A stretch of DNA of 7,278 bases from assembly GCA_030043175.1 (NCBI GenBank), contig JASHYD010000381.1:1-7278 (forward strand), written 5' to 3'. Both the position numbers and the translations under genes were made by a program. The DNA comes from Xanthobacteraceae bacterium (GTDB lineage Bacteria; Pseudomonadota; Alphaproteobacteria; Rhizobiales; Xanthobacteraceae). Under the pieces are notes generated by a model. It had not been told where the DNA came from. It saw nothing but the letters and a program-made list of their open reading frames with translations, and made no database searches. Positions 1 to 5,756 of this stretch are shown here, in pieces. Numbering within the stretch: the first letter of the stretch is position 1; each line of letters starts with the position of its first letter.

Positions 1-968
1 TCGATAAAGCGCTTCTGGTTGTAAAGAATACCGGCGATCACGGCCGCGCCGCGCTCCCCCGAGGGGGTGTGCCACCACTCCGGCATGGTACCAGAGCCGT
101 CCAGCACGCGTTTGAGCGTCGCGAGAAATTCGGCTCGGTAGCGCTCGTCCTGATCGAAGTTGTACCCATGGTCGCCGGCTTCCCAGCCATACGGAACGTA
201 CTCGCCCATGTGATCGTCGCTGCAGGTTACCCAGAGACCGAACGCGCGGAATAGCCGCCGGCTCAGCGGCGCAAAGGTCGGGTCGTGCGTCGCATCTTTC
301 TCCTGTAGCAACGGATAAAGATCCTCGCCGGTTTGCCGGTGACGTATGTGAGTGAGCCACTGGAAATGGTTAAGGCCGGCGCCCCAGACGTCCACGTCCT
401 CCTTGGGAATGTCCATGATGTGGGCTACGTGCTCTTGGCCGCCAAAGATGCCCTCGCACAGGCCAACGGCACGTACCTTGCTGTACTTGCCGAGCGCCAG
501 GATGACGCGGCTTTCCGGATTGGAAAAATTGACCAGCAGCGCACTGGGACACAACTCCTCGATATCACGCGCGAAATCGAGCACCATCGGCAACGTCCGC
601 AGTGTGAAAGAGAGTCCACCGGGGCCGCCATTCTCCCCGAGCGTCTGACGAATCCCGTACTTCTTGGGTATTTCGTAGTCGAGCTTCCACAGTCGGTTGC
701 GGTCGATGGCGGTGGCGTTGAGCACGAACCCGGCGCCATCAAGCGCAGCACGGCGATCCGTCGTGTGTTCGATCTTCAGTCCGGCGCCAGACAACTCGTT
801 CAGCATCCGCGCAAGCATGGTCATACGCGCGAGGCTCTCGGCATTGATATCCACCAGCATGAGGGTTGAGCCCCGCAGCTTCTCCCCAAAGAATATGTCT
901 CTGAACATAGTCAGTCCGAAGCACATGCTGCCGGCACCGATGAAAACGATCTTGGCTGTGTTGGGCAT
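1..968 (-). CDS. Glycoside hydrolase family 4 (alpha-glucosidase / alpha-galactosidase type), 3' end outside window
   Basis: Partial: the first 322 codons lie in the window; GH4 enzymes usually have about 430-480 residues, so roughly a quarter is missing. GH4 enzymes are cytoplasmic and cleave glycosides by an unusual NAD+- and divalent-metal-dependent oxidation/elimination mechanism. Seen here: an N-terminal Rossmann nucleotide loop, IGAGS at residues 10-14, with an acidic residue (D40) ending the second strand; the family signature NFSNPE at 147-152; and the two expected metal ligands, Cys171 in GLCEG and His201 in GLNHFQW. The ATG at 968 is chosen because GAGG lies 5 nt upstream and the protein opens directly into the Rossmann strand ([14 protein letters not shown]). 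It lies downstream of the protease gene on the same strand. No FixK/FNR-type site was found in the 245 bp upstream, so its promoter is unknown; it may be read from the protease transcript. Sugar and anomer specificity cannot be told from this part. Family call firm, substrate open. Confidence 0.9.
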   Translation of the reverse strand, partial: MPNTAKIVFIGAGSMCFGLTMFRDIFFGEKLRGSTLMLVDINAESLARMTMLARMLNELSGAGLKIEHTTDRRAALDGAGFVLNATAIDRNRLWKLDYEIPKKYGIRQTLGENGGPGGLSFTLRTLPMVLDFARDIEELCPSALLVNFSNPESRVILALGKYSKVRAVGLCEGIFGGQEHVAHIMDIPKEDVDVWGAGLNHFQWLTHIRHRQTGEDLYPLLQEKDATHDPTFAPLSRRLFRAFGLWVTCSDDHMGEYVPYGWEAGDHGYNFDQDERYRAEFLATLKRVLDGSGTMPEWWHTPSGERGAAVIAGILYNQKRFI

Positions 969-990
969 ATGATCCTCAGCTGGATAATTG

Positions 991-1221
991 CTAGTTTGGG
1001 AAGGCATTGCCCTGCGAGTTCAGCAGGAATTCAAGACTCTCGAGCCTTCCCGATCTCGACTTCTTCCTTATTTTAGCTTCCGCCGTCTTCGTCAGCGTAC
1101 GGTCAGTACACCATTGTTGGACGCAGGCAGCTTCGACCTCACCGATGTCGATGCCCCCGGTTCGCTGAACAGCGCTGCGACTGCATTCGGGACTGCTCGA
1201 TAATGCAAGAATATCATCCAT
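991..1221 (-). CDS. Possible small ORF of 76 codons between protease and GH4 genes, unrecognised
   Basis: The 245-bp gap between the protease and the GH4 gene is open in one minus-strand frame. An ATG at 1221-1219 overlaps the end of the protease gene (ATGGATGA holds both the start and the TGA stop), and the frame closes with TAG at 993-991, 22 nt before the GH4 start. That geometry would suit translational coupling in one operon. Against it: no Shine-Dalgarno sequence precedes the ATG, the product ([10 protein letters not shown]... ending ...[10 protein letters not shown]) matches no family I know, has no clear membrane segment, and is mixed in composition. An open run of this length arises by chance fairly often at this GC content. 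It may simply be untranslated spacer. Low confidence. Confidence 0.22.
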   Translation of the reverse strand: MDDILALSSSPECSRSAVQRTGGIDIGEVEAACVQQWCTDRTLTKTAEAKIRKKSRSGRLESLEFLLNSQGNAFPN

Positions 1222-2668
1222 GACCAAGCGGCATCGCCACGAACTTCATCGCATCGCCAGACTTTATCCGCAACAGTACCGAATGCTTGCCGTTCTGCGC
1301 GCCTTCGACAACGCGACGCAGATCGGTCGCAGAAGAAATCTTCTTGCCGGCAGCCTCGAAGATCACGTCTCCGGTCTGGACACCGCGCTCCGCGGCAACA
1401 CCATCTTGGTCGACCTCGGAGACGACCACTCCGCCGCCCGAGCGGGGCGCGACTGACAGACCAAGTTGCGGCACATTTGTCGCCCGCCGTCGAGGCACCT
1501 CAGACGTTATTTTCGCCTCCCGTTGCTCCGGAAGCTTGCCAAGAATCAGGTCGATTATCCTGTCCTGTCCTTTGCGCAAAATGGTTACTTGCGCCGGCGT
1601 GCCTGGAGACATGCCGCTGATCGTGCGTGCGAGCTCGCGATCGTCGCCAACCTCTTTGCCATTGATGGCGGTGATTACGTCACCCGCTTCGATTCCTGCC
1701 TTTGTGGCCGGGCCATTCGCCTCGGGCTCCGCAACCAAAGCGCCGCGCTGCTCCTTGAGACCGAGGCTTTCCGCAATCTCGGGCGTTATTTCCTGAACTT
1801 GGACGCCAATCCAGCCTCGGCTCACGCCGCCCTTTTTCGTGAGTTGACCGACGACATCTTTGACGATCTCCGCTGGGACAGCGAAGGCAAGGCCGACCGA
1901 ACCGCCCGAGGGTGAAAGAATTGCCGTATTCACGCCTATGACATTACCGTCCATGTCGAACGTCGGCCCACCAGAGTTTCCCCTGTTCACTGAGGCGTCG
2001 ATCTGGAGGAAATTCTCATAAGGTTCGTCGCCGATATCGCGTCCTTGCGCTGAGACGATGCCGGCGCTGACCGTTCCACCGAGACCGAACGGATTGCCGA
2101 TCGCGAGCACCAGATCGCCGACGCGCGGGCTTGCTTCGGAGAACTTGACGAATGGAAAGCCGGACCCTTCCACTTTGATCACTGCGATATCGGTTCGCGA
2201 ATCACTGCCGACCACCTTTGCCGAATAGGTCTTGCCGCCATCGGTTGTTATTTCTGCGGTCTTGGTGTTTTCGACGACATGACCGTTAGTTACTGCATAA
2301 CCGTCGGCCGAAATGAAAAAGCCAGAACCTTGTCTCGTCACGAGATCGCGGCTATGCGGGTTCTGCGAGCGTCGCCGATTGTCCGGCTTGCCAAAGCGCT
2401 GGAAAAACCGCTCCAGAGGTGAGTCGCCGAAAAGCGACAAGCCGTCGTCGGGTGCAAGCTTGCCGGCGTCCACCTTGACACGGACCGAGATCACTGCCGG
2501 CTTCACCTTATCGACAATGTCCGCGTAGCTAACCGGCCGCTGGCTCGATTGGCTCTGAGCTATTGTGGTAACAGCCGCACTGGGCGCGACCGGGGTGAAA
2601 ACAACGTTCGCCGCAACAACAATAATGGCAATGCCCGCCAAAACGCCGATGCAATCAGATTGAGCCAT
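1214..2668 (-). CDS. degP: Do/HtrA family periplasmic serine endopeptidase (DegP/DegQ type)
   Basis: ATP-independent envelope protease/chaperone that degrades misfolded exported proteins; 484 residues, normal for the family. From the chosen start: a hydrophobic N-terminal segment (about 7-25) for export or anchoring; a trypsin-like domain (about 50-270) with the full triad, His130 in TNGHVV, Asp160 in SRTDIAV and Ser232 in RGNSGGP; PDZ1 (about 284-375, opening RGWIGVQVQ); and PDZ2 (about 402-478, opening LGLSVAP). Two PDZ domains favour DegP/DegQ over single-PDZ DegS. The ATG at 2668 is preferred because GAGGGAAGGAA lies directly upstream; an in-frame TTG at 2689 has no such site. Oddity: the segment before the hydrophobic stretch (MAQSDC) has no Lys or Arg, unlike a normal signal peptide. 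A FixK/FNR-type site and -10 element lie about 30-80 bp upstream, pointing to low-oxygen control. The next gene on this strand is the GH4 enzyme. The symbol is by family; DegQ is equally possible. Confidence 0.93.
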   Translation of the reverse strand: MAQSDCIGVLAGIAIIVVAANVVFTPVAPSAAVTTIAQSQSSQRPVSYADIVDKVKPAVISVRVKVDAGKLAPDDGLSLFGDSPLERFFQRFGKPDNRRRSQNPHSRDLVTRQGSGFFISADGYAVTNGHVVENTKTAEITTDGGKTYSAKVVGSDSRTDIAVIKVEGSGFPFVKFSEASPRVGDLVLAIGNPFGLGGTVSAGIVSAQGRDIGDEPYENFLQIDASVNRGNSGGPTFDMDGNVIGVNTAILSPSGGSVGLAFAVPAEIVKDVVGQLTKKGGVSRGWIGVQVQEITPEIAESLGLKEQRGALVAEPEANGPATKAGIEAGDVITAINGKEVGDDRELARTISGMSPGTPAQVTILRKGQDRIIDLILGKLPEQREAKITSEVPRRRATNVPQLGLSVAPRSGGGVVVSEVDQDGVAAERGVQTGDVIFEAAGKKISSATDLRRVVEGAQNGKHSVLLRIKSGDAMKFVAMPLGHG

Positions 2669-2706
2669 TTCCTTCCCTCTGTAAGGCAAATGAAATCTGA
2701 AGTATG

Positions 2707-2746
2707 CCTATAACGGCTAGATCATCGGATCATTGATATGGCTCAA
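2707..2746 (-). promoter_or_regulatory. FixK/FNR-type class II promoter of the Do protease gene
   Basis: The perfect 14-bp dyad TTGATATGGCTCAA (2733-2746; TTGAGCCATATCAA in the direction of transcription) matches the TTGA-N6-TCAA pattern bound by FixK, FnrN and FNR regulators. Downstream on the minus strand, TATAGG at 2712-2707 matches 4 of 6 bases of a -10 element. If the dyad is centred at -41.5, as in class II activation, transcription starts near 2698 and this -10 falls within about 2 bp of its expected place, leaving a leader of about 30 nt to the ATG at 2668. Activation rather than repression is inferred from the geometry. Confidence 0.65.
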
Positions 2747-3051
2747 TGGCGTGGAACGTGCCTGAGTTCCTATGCAGACCGAGGCACGGGCTCATCGAGA
2801 CTGCCGACGGCGGCGAGGTCCATCTAAACAGCGTGCGCGACGGCGACTCCGCCAGACTCTCGGTCTGCTCATCACAGTCGTCGGACGCGCGCTGTTGCGG
2901 CATGTCGCGGCCTCAACCCGTTCGCACCCGACTGCGCCAACGGCAAAGGAAGCGTAGCTGCGAGCTGGCAAATTTCCATTGTGATGGACGAGGCGACAGC
3001 CCAAGAGACAAGCATGCCACCGACAGGCTCATGTCGTCCCCTGGGCGAGGC
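2747..3051. other. Gene-free gap between protease promoter and usp; holds one decayed gene fragment
   Basis: No intact gene is convincing here. The only recognisable content is the plus-strand cold-shock-like relic at 2776-2934. The last 115 bp, to the stop of the usp gene, show no motif, no T-tracted terminator and no operator. Frames that happen to stay open here are rich in Arg and Cys, as expected of non-coding GC-rich DNA. Confidence 0.6.
2776..2934 (+). pseudogene. Decayed cold-shock-like domain, as in HPF/RaiA-type ribosome-associated proteins of rhizobia
   Basis: Frame 1 of the plus strand reads RPRHGLIETADGGEV, then HLNSVRDGDSARLSV. From memory of the family, C-terminal cold-shock-like domains fused to ribosome-hibernation (HPF/RaiA-like) proteins in rhizobia have the pattern YGFIxTxDGREVYFHRNSVxDGxFxRLxVG, followed by a GPQASTVR tail. 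The match includes the order GLIETADG, EV, NSV, DG, RLSV, and further on RPQPVRTRL (2908-2934) in place of the tail. The aromatic RNA-binding pair YFHR is missing: the DNA between EV and NSV fits a 6-bp in-frame deletion of the YF codons plus an Arg-to-Leu change, and the next Phe is a Ser (2848). No ribosome-binding domain precedes it and no credible start codon exists. This is inference from pattern, not a database match; coincidence cannot be excluded for such a short piece. Confidence 0.45.
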
Positions 3052-3486
3052 TCATTCCTTCGCCCGTACCACCACAAGGGGGCACGGCGCGTGACGCATC
3101 ACGGTTTCGGCCACGCTACCGAGAAGCGCCCGCTGCCTTCCGCCGCGACCATGACTGCCGATGACGAGGAGGTCCGCCGGCCACTCCTCAGCAGCCTTCA
3201 CAATCTCGTCGGAAGGCCTGCCGACTTGAAAGAATTCCAGGACGGATGACTGAGGCGGTAAACGTTGACGGATGGCAGCGACCAGCCGCTTGGCGTCGAG
3301 CTTAGCCGCCGAAATCAGTTCGTTCGGGGACGGACTGGTATCGCTAGGATAGACCAAAGAGACATCCATGACGTGAATAAACCCGACCTCCGCTCCGAGC
3401 GCTAGCGCGAGATCGACACCCGTCTCTGCAGCACGAGTCGCAACCGGCTCACCGTCGATCGCGATCAGAACCTTTTTGAAGCTCAT
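3052..3486 (-). CDS. Universal stress protein, single UspA domain, ATP-binding type
   Basis: Cytoplasmic nucleotide-binding stress protein of 144 residues, the usual length for a one-domain Usp. It starts MSFKKVLIAIDG, the typical first beta strand with the conserved Asp (D11). The C-terminal G-2x-G-9x-G-S nucleotide loop is complete: G110-SH-G113, nine residues, then G123-S124, followed by the expected closing strand PCPLVVVRA. The family includes ATP-binding members linked to survival under starvation, oxidative stress and oxygen limitation; its precise partner here is unknown. The ATG at 3486 has GGAGG 5 nt upstream; the frame continues upstream but that extension is not Usp-like. It appears to be the last gene of an operon beginning at 3963, with the preceding small reading frame ending 11 bp before it. 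The likely promoter is the FixK/FNR-type site at 4011-4024. No clear terminator follows. Confidence 0.93.
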   Translation of the reverse strand: MSFKKVLIAIDGEPVATRAAETGVDLALALGAEVGFIHVMDVSLVYPSDTSPSPNELISAAKLDAKRLVAAIRQRLPPQSSVLEFFQVGRPSDEIVKAAEEWPADLLVIGSHGRGGRQRALLGSVAETVMRHAPCPLVVVRAKE

Positions 3487-3497
3487 TACGGCCTCCT

Positions 3498-3654
3498 TCA
3501 CGCGGCACGACCAACGCCCCCAGCCCGGTGCAATTCCTCCTGGCGCAGGCCCTCTATTGCCCTCAGCACACGACCCTTGCAATCAGAGAGTTGTGGAGGT
3601 ATGGGCAAGATTTTCCCCGCTGGCGCGCAAGCCTGCGTTTGCCGGCGTGTCCAT
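3498..3654 (-). pseudogene. Possible small gene broken by a +1 frameshift, unrecognised
   Basis: An ATG at 3654 is preceded by AAGGAGG, 7 nt upstream, one of the best ribosome-binding sites in the window, yet the frame stops at 3583 after 23 codons (MDTPANAGLR..., ending HTSTTL). Just at that stop lies a CTCTCT run (3584-3589). Reading on in the next frame gives SDCKGRVLRAIEGLRQEELH and more, ending with TGA at 3500-3498, 11 bp before the usp start and abutting its GGAGG. A single slippage in the dinucleotide run would therefore restore a protein of about 51 residues with normal operon spacing on both sides (21 bp after the upstream ORF). The second part looks like an amphipathic helix. I do not recognise a family. 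It could also be a genuine 23-residue leader ORF, or chance. Confidence 0.35.
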
Positions 3655-3675
3655 GACCTCGCCTCCTTCCAGAAT

Positions 3676-3963
3676 TCATTTGCCGGACGGTGCCGCCGAA
3701 CCAATTGGCGGCACGCCTTCCTCTCCGATATCAGTCGGATCTGCGCCGCTAAGCAGTGGATAGTCATGAAAGCCACACTGCATGATTCGTCCATATTGGA
3801 CCGCCGCGCCGGGCGCGTGCCCAACGGGCAGACCTCTTTCCCATCTCGCCTTTTCAGCGGCAAACTCGAGCACGGTGCGGTGACGCGCCAGGAATTGAGG
3901 AGCCCTGAAGTCAACCAGAACCGCGCGATCGGAGGTGCCAAGGTCGATACCAATGATGGGCAT
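3676..3963 (-). CDS. Unrecognised 95-residue protein; possible thioredoxin-like or Hsp70-like relic
   Basis: An ATG at 3963 has GAGGG 7 nt upstream and lies about 50 bp from a FixK/FNR-type site, so it is probably transcribed; it heads the operon that ends in the single-domain usp. Two partial resemblances are seen. Residues 1-11 (MPIIGIDLGTS) look like the phosphate-1 loop of Hsp70/actin-type ATPases. Residues 8-23 (LGTSDRAVLVDFRAP) look like the strand before the active site of thioredoxins (pattern SDxPVLVDFWAxWCGPC), followed by a helix-like VLEFAAEKA and, later, VQYG. If it is thioredoxin-derived, the Trp is an Arg and the CxxC is gone; if Hsp70-derived, nearly all the ATPase is gone. 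Third-position GC is only moderate. The C-terminal half (YGRIMQCGFHDYPLL onward) is not recognised. Either a diverged small protein or a decaying gene; no function is assigned. Confidence 0.4.
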   Translation of the reverse strand: MPIIGIDLGTSDRAVLVDFRAPQFLARHRTVLEFAAEKARWERGLPVGHAPGAAVQYGRIMQCGFHDYPLLSGADPTDIGEEGVPPIGSAAPSGK

Positions 3964-4010
3964 GCCAGAACCCTCAAAGTCTAGAAATAGCACAACCGGA
4001 GGCGACCGGC

Positions 4011-4024
4011 TTGACCCAAATCAA
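4011..4024 (-). promoter_or_regulatory. FixK/FNR-type site upstream of the minus-strand usp operon
   Basis: TTGACCCAAATCAA, a perfect TTGA-N6-TCAA dyad. On the minus strand a TATTTC at 3989-3984 lies where a -10 element would be for a class II promoter, with the dyad centred at -41.5 and a start near 3976. The leader to the ATG at 3963 would then be only about 13 nt, just enough to include GAGGG. It is the best-placed site for driving the 3963 ORF and the single-domain usp. Confidence 0.6.
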
Positions 4025-4173
4025 CCTGGAGGATTTTAGGCGGGTACGGCCTGACCCCGCGGAAGCTCGTAGCTCAACTGTTCCGATCTGCAGCCTCGTC
4101 TGCAGCGCGAGCTGTGGCGGAGCTGAGCGATGACACCCGGAGGGCGGTAGGCGCTCGGTGCGGTTCGTCTGAA

Positions 4174-4187
4174 TTGAGCCAAATCAA
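4174..4187. promoter_or_regulatory. FixK/FNR-type site, middle of divergent region
   Basis: TTGAGCCAAATCAA differs from the site at 4011 by one base and from the site at 4260 by one base. No reasonable -10 element is seen at class II distance on either strand, so it may be an auxiliary or distal (class I) site serving either direction. Spacing is 163 bp to the left site and 86 bp to the right one. Confidence 0.5.
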
Positions 4188-4259
4188 CGCGCAGTAGCCG
4201 CCTTTTCGCGTGTGACCGACGATGATCGCGATTGGAGTCCAATGGCGTTCCGCTGTGCA

Positions 4260-4273
4260 TTGAGCGAAATCAA
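4260..4273 (+). promoter_or_regulatory. FixK/FNR-type site upstream of the tandem usp
   Basis: TTGAGCGAAATCAA is a perfect TTGA-N6-TCAA dyad. Class II geometry on the plus strand puts the start near 4308, with a weak -10 candidate CATTTC at 4293-4298, and a leader of about 76 nt to the ATG at 4384. It is the nearest operator to the tandem usp and its likely oxygen-responsive control site. Confidence 0.55.
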
Positions 4274-4383
4274 TCATCCGGAATTCGATAGGCATTTCGG
4301 GTTGGCCGATTGATCCAGCGCATACCCCGACGCCCTCGGTTAGCTAATCTCGTTCGTATAACAACTCCTCAGTGAGCGCAGCC

Positions 4384-5205
4384 ATGTCCTTTGCGACCTT
4401 GATGGTGTATGTGGACTTTGAGCCAGAGTCCAATGCCCGAGTTCGGGTTGCCGCGCAGCTGGCCGATCGTTTCGCCTCCACTCTGGTAGGCATTTCCGCT
4501 GGCATTCTTCCCCCATATCCTGTGGAAGGCGCCGACTTCGTCACACGAGAATTCATCGAACAGAAGCAGCAAGTCCTCGCGGCCCTTCAGCGCACCGAGA
4601 CTTCCTTTCGGGCAGCCATCGGCGACGATGGACCGAAACTCGAATGGCGGTCCGCCATCGACCTTCCCGAGACCTTCTTCGTCTCGCAAGCGCGATCCGC
4701 CGACCTGGTGATCGTGGGGCGGGCGCCAAGCCCGATGGACATTTGCCGATGTTTGGACCCCGGAGCCGCGGCGCTCAGGATAGGCCGCCCCATGCTAGTT
4801 GTACCACCGGGCATTAATAGGCTGATGGCGGAGCGAGTTCTCGTCGGTTGGAAGGACAGCCGCGAGGCGCGTCGTGCGCTCCAGGACGCCCTTCCGCTAC
4901 TGCGCGATGCTAAATCTGTCGCAGTCGTCGAGGTGTGCGATCGGGGCATGGAGGCTTGCGCACAACGGCATGTCGAGGACGTGGCCTACTACCTCAGGCG
5001 GCACCGGATATCGGTGGGTTCGACCACGGCAGCCACCGCAAAGCATGGCATCGTTGACCACCTGATCGATCTAGCGAGGATCGAAGGGGCCGACCTCATT
5101 GTGACCGGCGCTCACGGCCACAGCCGGTTGAGCGAATGGATTTTCGGCGGCGTTACTCGGGAACTCCTCGCGTCAAGCCCGGTATGCTGCCTGATGTCAA
5201 ATTGA
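4384..5205 (+). CDS. Tandem-domain universal stress protein (two UspA domains)
   Basis: A 273-residue cytoplasmic protein made of two Usp folds, the usual length for the tandem class. Domain 1 (about 1-142) opens MSFATLMVYVDFEPES and ends RPMLVVPPG, but its nucleotide loop is degenerate (VGRAPSPMDICRCLDPGAAAL replaces G-2x-G-9x-G-S/T). Domain 2 (about 147-273) opens ERVLVGWKDSREARRAL and keeps a near-complete loop: G242-AH-G245, nine residues, then G255-G256-V-T, so only this half is likely to bind nucleotide, as is common in tandem Usps. The ATG at 4384 is chosen because MSFATLMV is the typical family opening; a GTG four codons earlier (4372) is also in frame and neither start has a strong ribosome-binding site. 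It is transcribed away from the other usp, and the site at 4260-4273 suggests low-oxygen induction. It converges on the cytochrome operon. Family call firm; physiological partner unknown. Confidence 0.92.
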   Translation: MSFATLMVYVDFEPESNARVRVAAQLADRFASTLVGISAGILPPYPVEGADFVTREFIEQKQQVLAALQRTETSFRAAIGDDGPKLEWRSAIDLPETFFVSQARSADLVIVGRAPSPMDICRCLDPGAAALRIGRPMLVVPPGINRLMAERVLVGWKDSREARRALQDALPLLRDAKSVAVVEVCDRGMEACAQRHVEDVAYYLRRHRISVGSTTAATAKHGIVDHLIDLARIEGADLIVTGAHGHSRLSEWIFGGVTRELLASSPVCCLMSN

Positions 5206-5223
5206 GACCGTCTGGTGCTACAA

Positions 5224-5240
5224 GCGGAACAGCATTCCGC
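5224..5240 (+). other. Short hairpin just after the tandem usp stop
   Basis: GCGGAA, loop CAGCA, TTCCGC: a perfect 6-bp stem starting 18 bp after the TGA. There is no T-tract after it, so it is not a standard intrinsic terminator; it may mark or protect the 3' end of the usp mRNA. A second GC-only hairpin (GGCCG, loop AAAAG, CGGCC) lies at 5275-5289. The rest of the 5206-5402 convergent spacer shows no gene. Confidence 0.35.
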
Positions 5241-5402
5241 AGACAGCCCGTTGGGCGATTGGACGCGTCGGCGAGGCCGAAAAGCGGCCCTCCAGCCGCG
5301 AGTGGGATCTTGAGCACTATTTCGCGATGCCGGCGTTTTGCTTCGATACGGTGGATCGCAACTTGGGTGCCGCTATCTCGGAGTTGGCTCCCCGGGGGAT
5401 AC

Positions 5403-5747
5403 TTACCGCAGCGTTCCGATGTAAGCCGCGATCTCATCGGCCTCAATACGCGTCAGATTCATGTTCGGCATCTTGGCGTGAGGATCAAGCAAAAATGTCG
5501 CGAGGCCCCGTTCACTGAAATTTGGCCGCTTGGCGATCTCCTCGAAGGGCGGGGCGTCGGCGCTGGCCTGCCGCTGGCTGACGGTAACGACATGGCAAGC
5601 CGAGCACCAGAGCTCAGCCAGCCGCTTGCCGTTCGAGGCGTCGGCGGCGAGCGCGGATCGGACGATGTCCGCGGCAAAAACTCCAATTGCGGCTGTGCAA
5701 AAGACGGTAACCGCGGCGCTCATGAAAGAAAGTCGAGTCCTGCTCAT
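5403..5747 (-). CDS. Small secreted class I cytochrome c
   Basis: A 114-residue precursor of a periplasmic mono-heme electron carrier. Residues 1-35 form an export signal: basic start MSRTR, hydrophobic core about 9-34, likely cleavage after SALA (31-34). The mature part has the covalent heme site C48-S-A-C51-H52 (WCSACH) and the usual C-terminal segment KMPNMNLTRIEADEIAAYI, in which Met93 (or Met96) should be the sixth iron ligand. The mature length of about 80 residues is normal for small soluble class I cytochromes. The ATG at 5747 has AGAGGGG 7 nt upstream. That site lies in the 3' arm of a small hairpin (see 5757-5770). It follows the YhhJ-like permease gene by 81 bp on the same strand and may share its transcript. 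Donor and acceptor are unknown; the setting suggests respiration at low oxygen, but no FixK-type site lies directly upstream. Confidence 0.9.
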   Translation of the reverse strand: MSRTRLSFMSAAVTVFCTAAIGVFAADIVRSALAADASNGKRLAELWCSACHVVTVSQRQASADAPPFEEIAKRPNFSERGLATFLLDPHAKMPNMNLTRIEADEIAAYIGTLR

Positions 5748-5756
5748 GTTGGAACC

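Larger units (their letters stand above)
3964..4383. promoter_or_regulatory. Divergent control region between the two usp transcription units
   Basis: About 420 bp separate the minus-strand operon (start 3963) from the plus-strand tandem usp (start 4384). The region contains three TTGA-N6-TCAA sites (listed separately) and no convincing gene. A further half-match, TTGATCCAGCGCAT, sits at 4310-4323 and lacks the second half-site. Short open frames on the minus strand here (for example 4036-4260) are Arg/Ser-rich and have no ribosome-binding site. Confidence 0.6.

Noticed and set aside
333..869. Plus-strand open frame of 178 codons
   Set aside because: Antisense to the GH4 gene, whose Rossmann loop and metal-site motifs are clear; the product matches nothing.
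1220..1915. Several plus-strand open frames of 78-169 codons
   Set aside because: All lie antisense to the protease gene and reflect GC-rich codon structure.
2772..2957. Plus-strand 61-residue basic ORF with a short hydrophobic stretch (LGLLITVVGRALL)
   Set aside because: No ribosome-binding site, Arg-rich start typical of non-coding GC-rich DNA, and it lies in another frame over the cold-shock-like relic. Not excluded, but weaker than the relic.
3487..3582. Longer start for the single-domain Usp (adds 32 residues)
   Set aside because: The extension is Gly/Pro/Cys-rich and unlike any Usp, and the ATG at 3486 has its own strong GGAGG.
4372..4383. GTG start four codons upstream in the tandem Usp
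   Set aside because: No ribosome-binding site, and the family normally begins at the MSFATLMV methionine; the difference is small.
5275..5289. GC-only hairpin as an intrinsic terminator
   Set aside because: Five-bp stem with no T-tract on either side.
5207..5402. Plus-strand frame open through the convergent spacer (VWCYKRNSIPQTARWAIG...)
   Set aside because: Open from a TGA with no start codon near its beginning and no family resemblance; possibly an old gene fragment, but unsupported.
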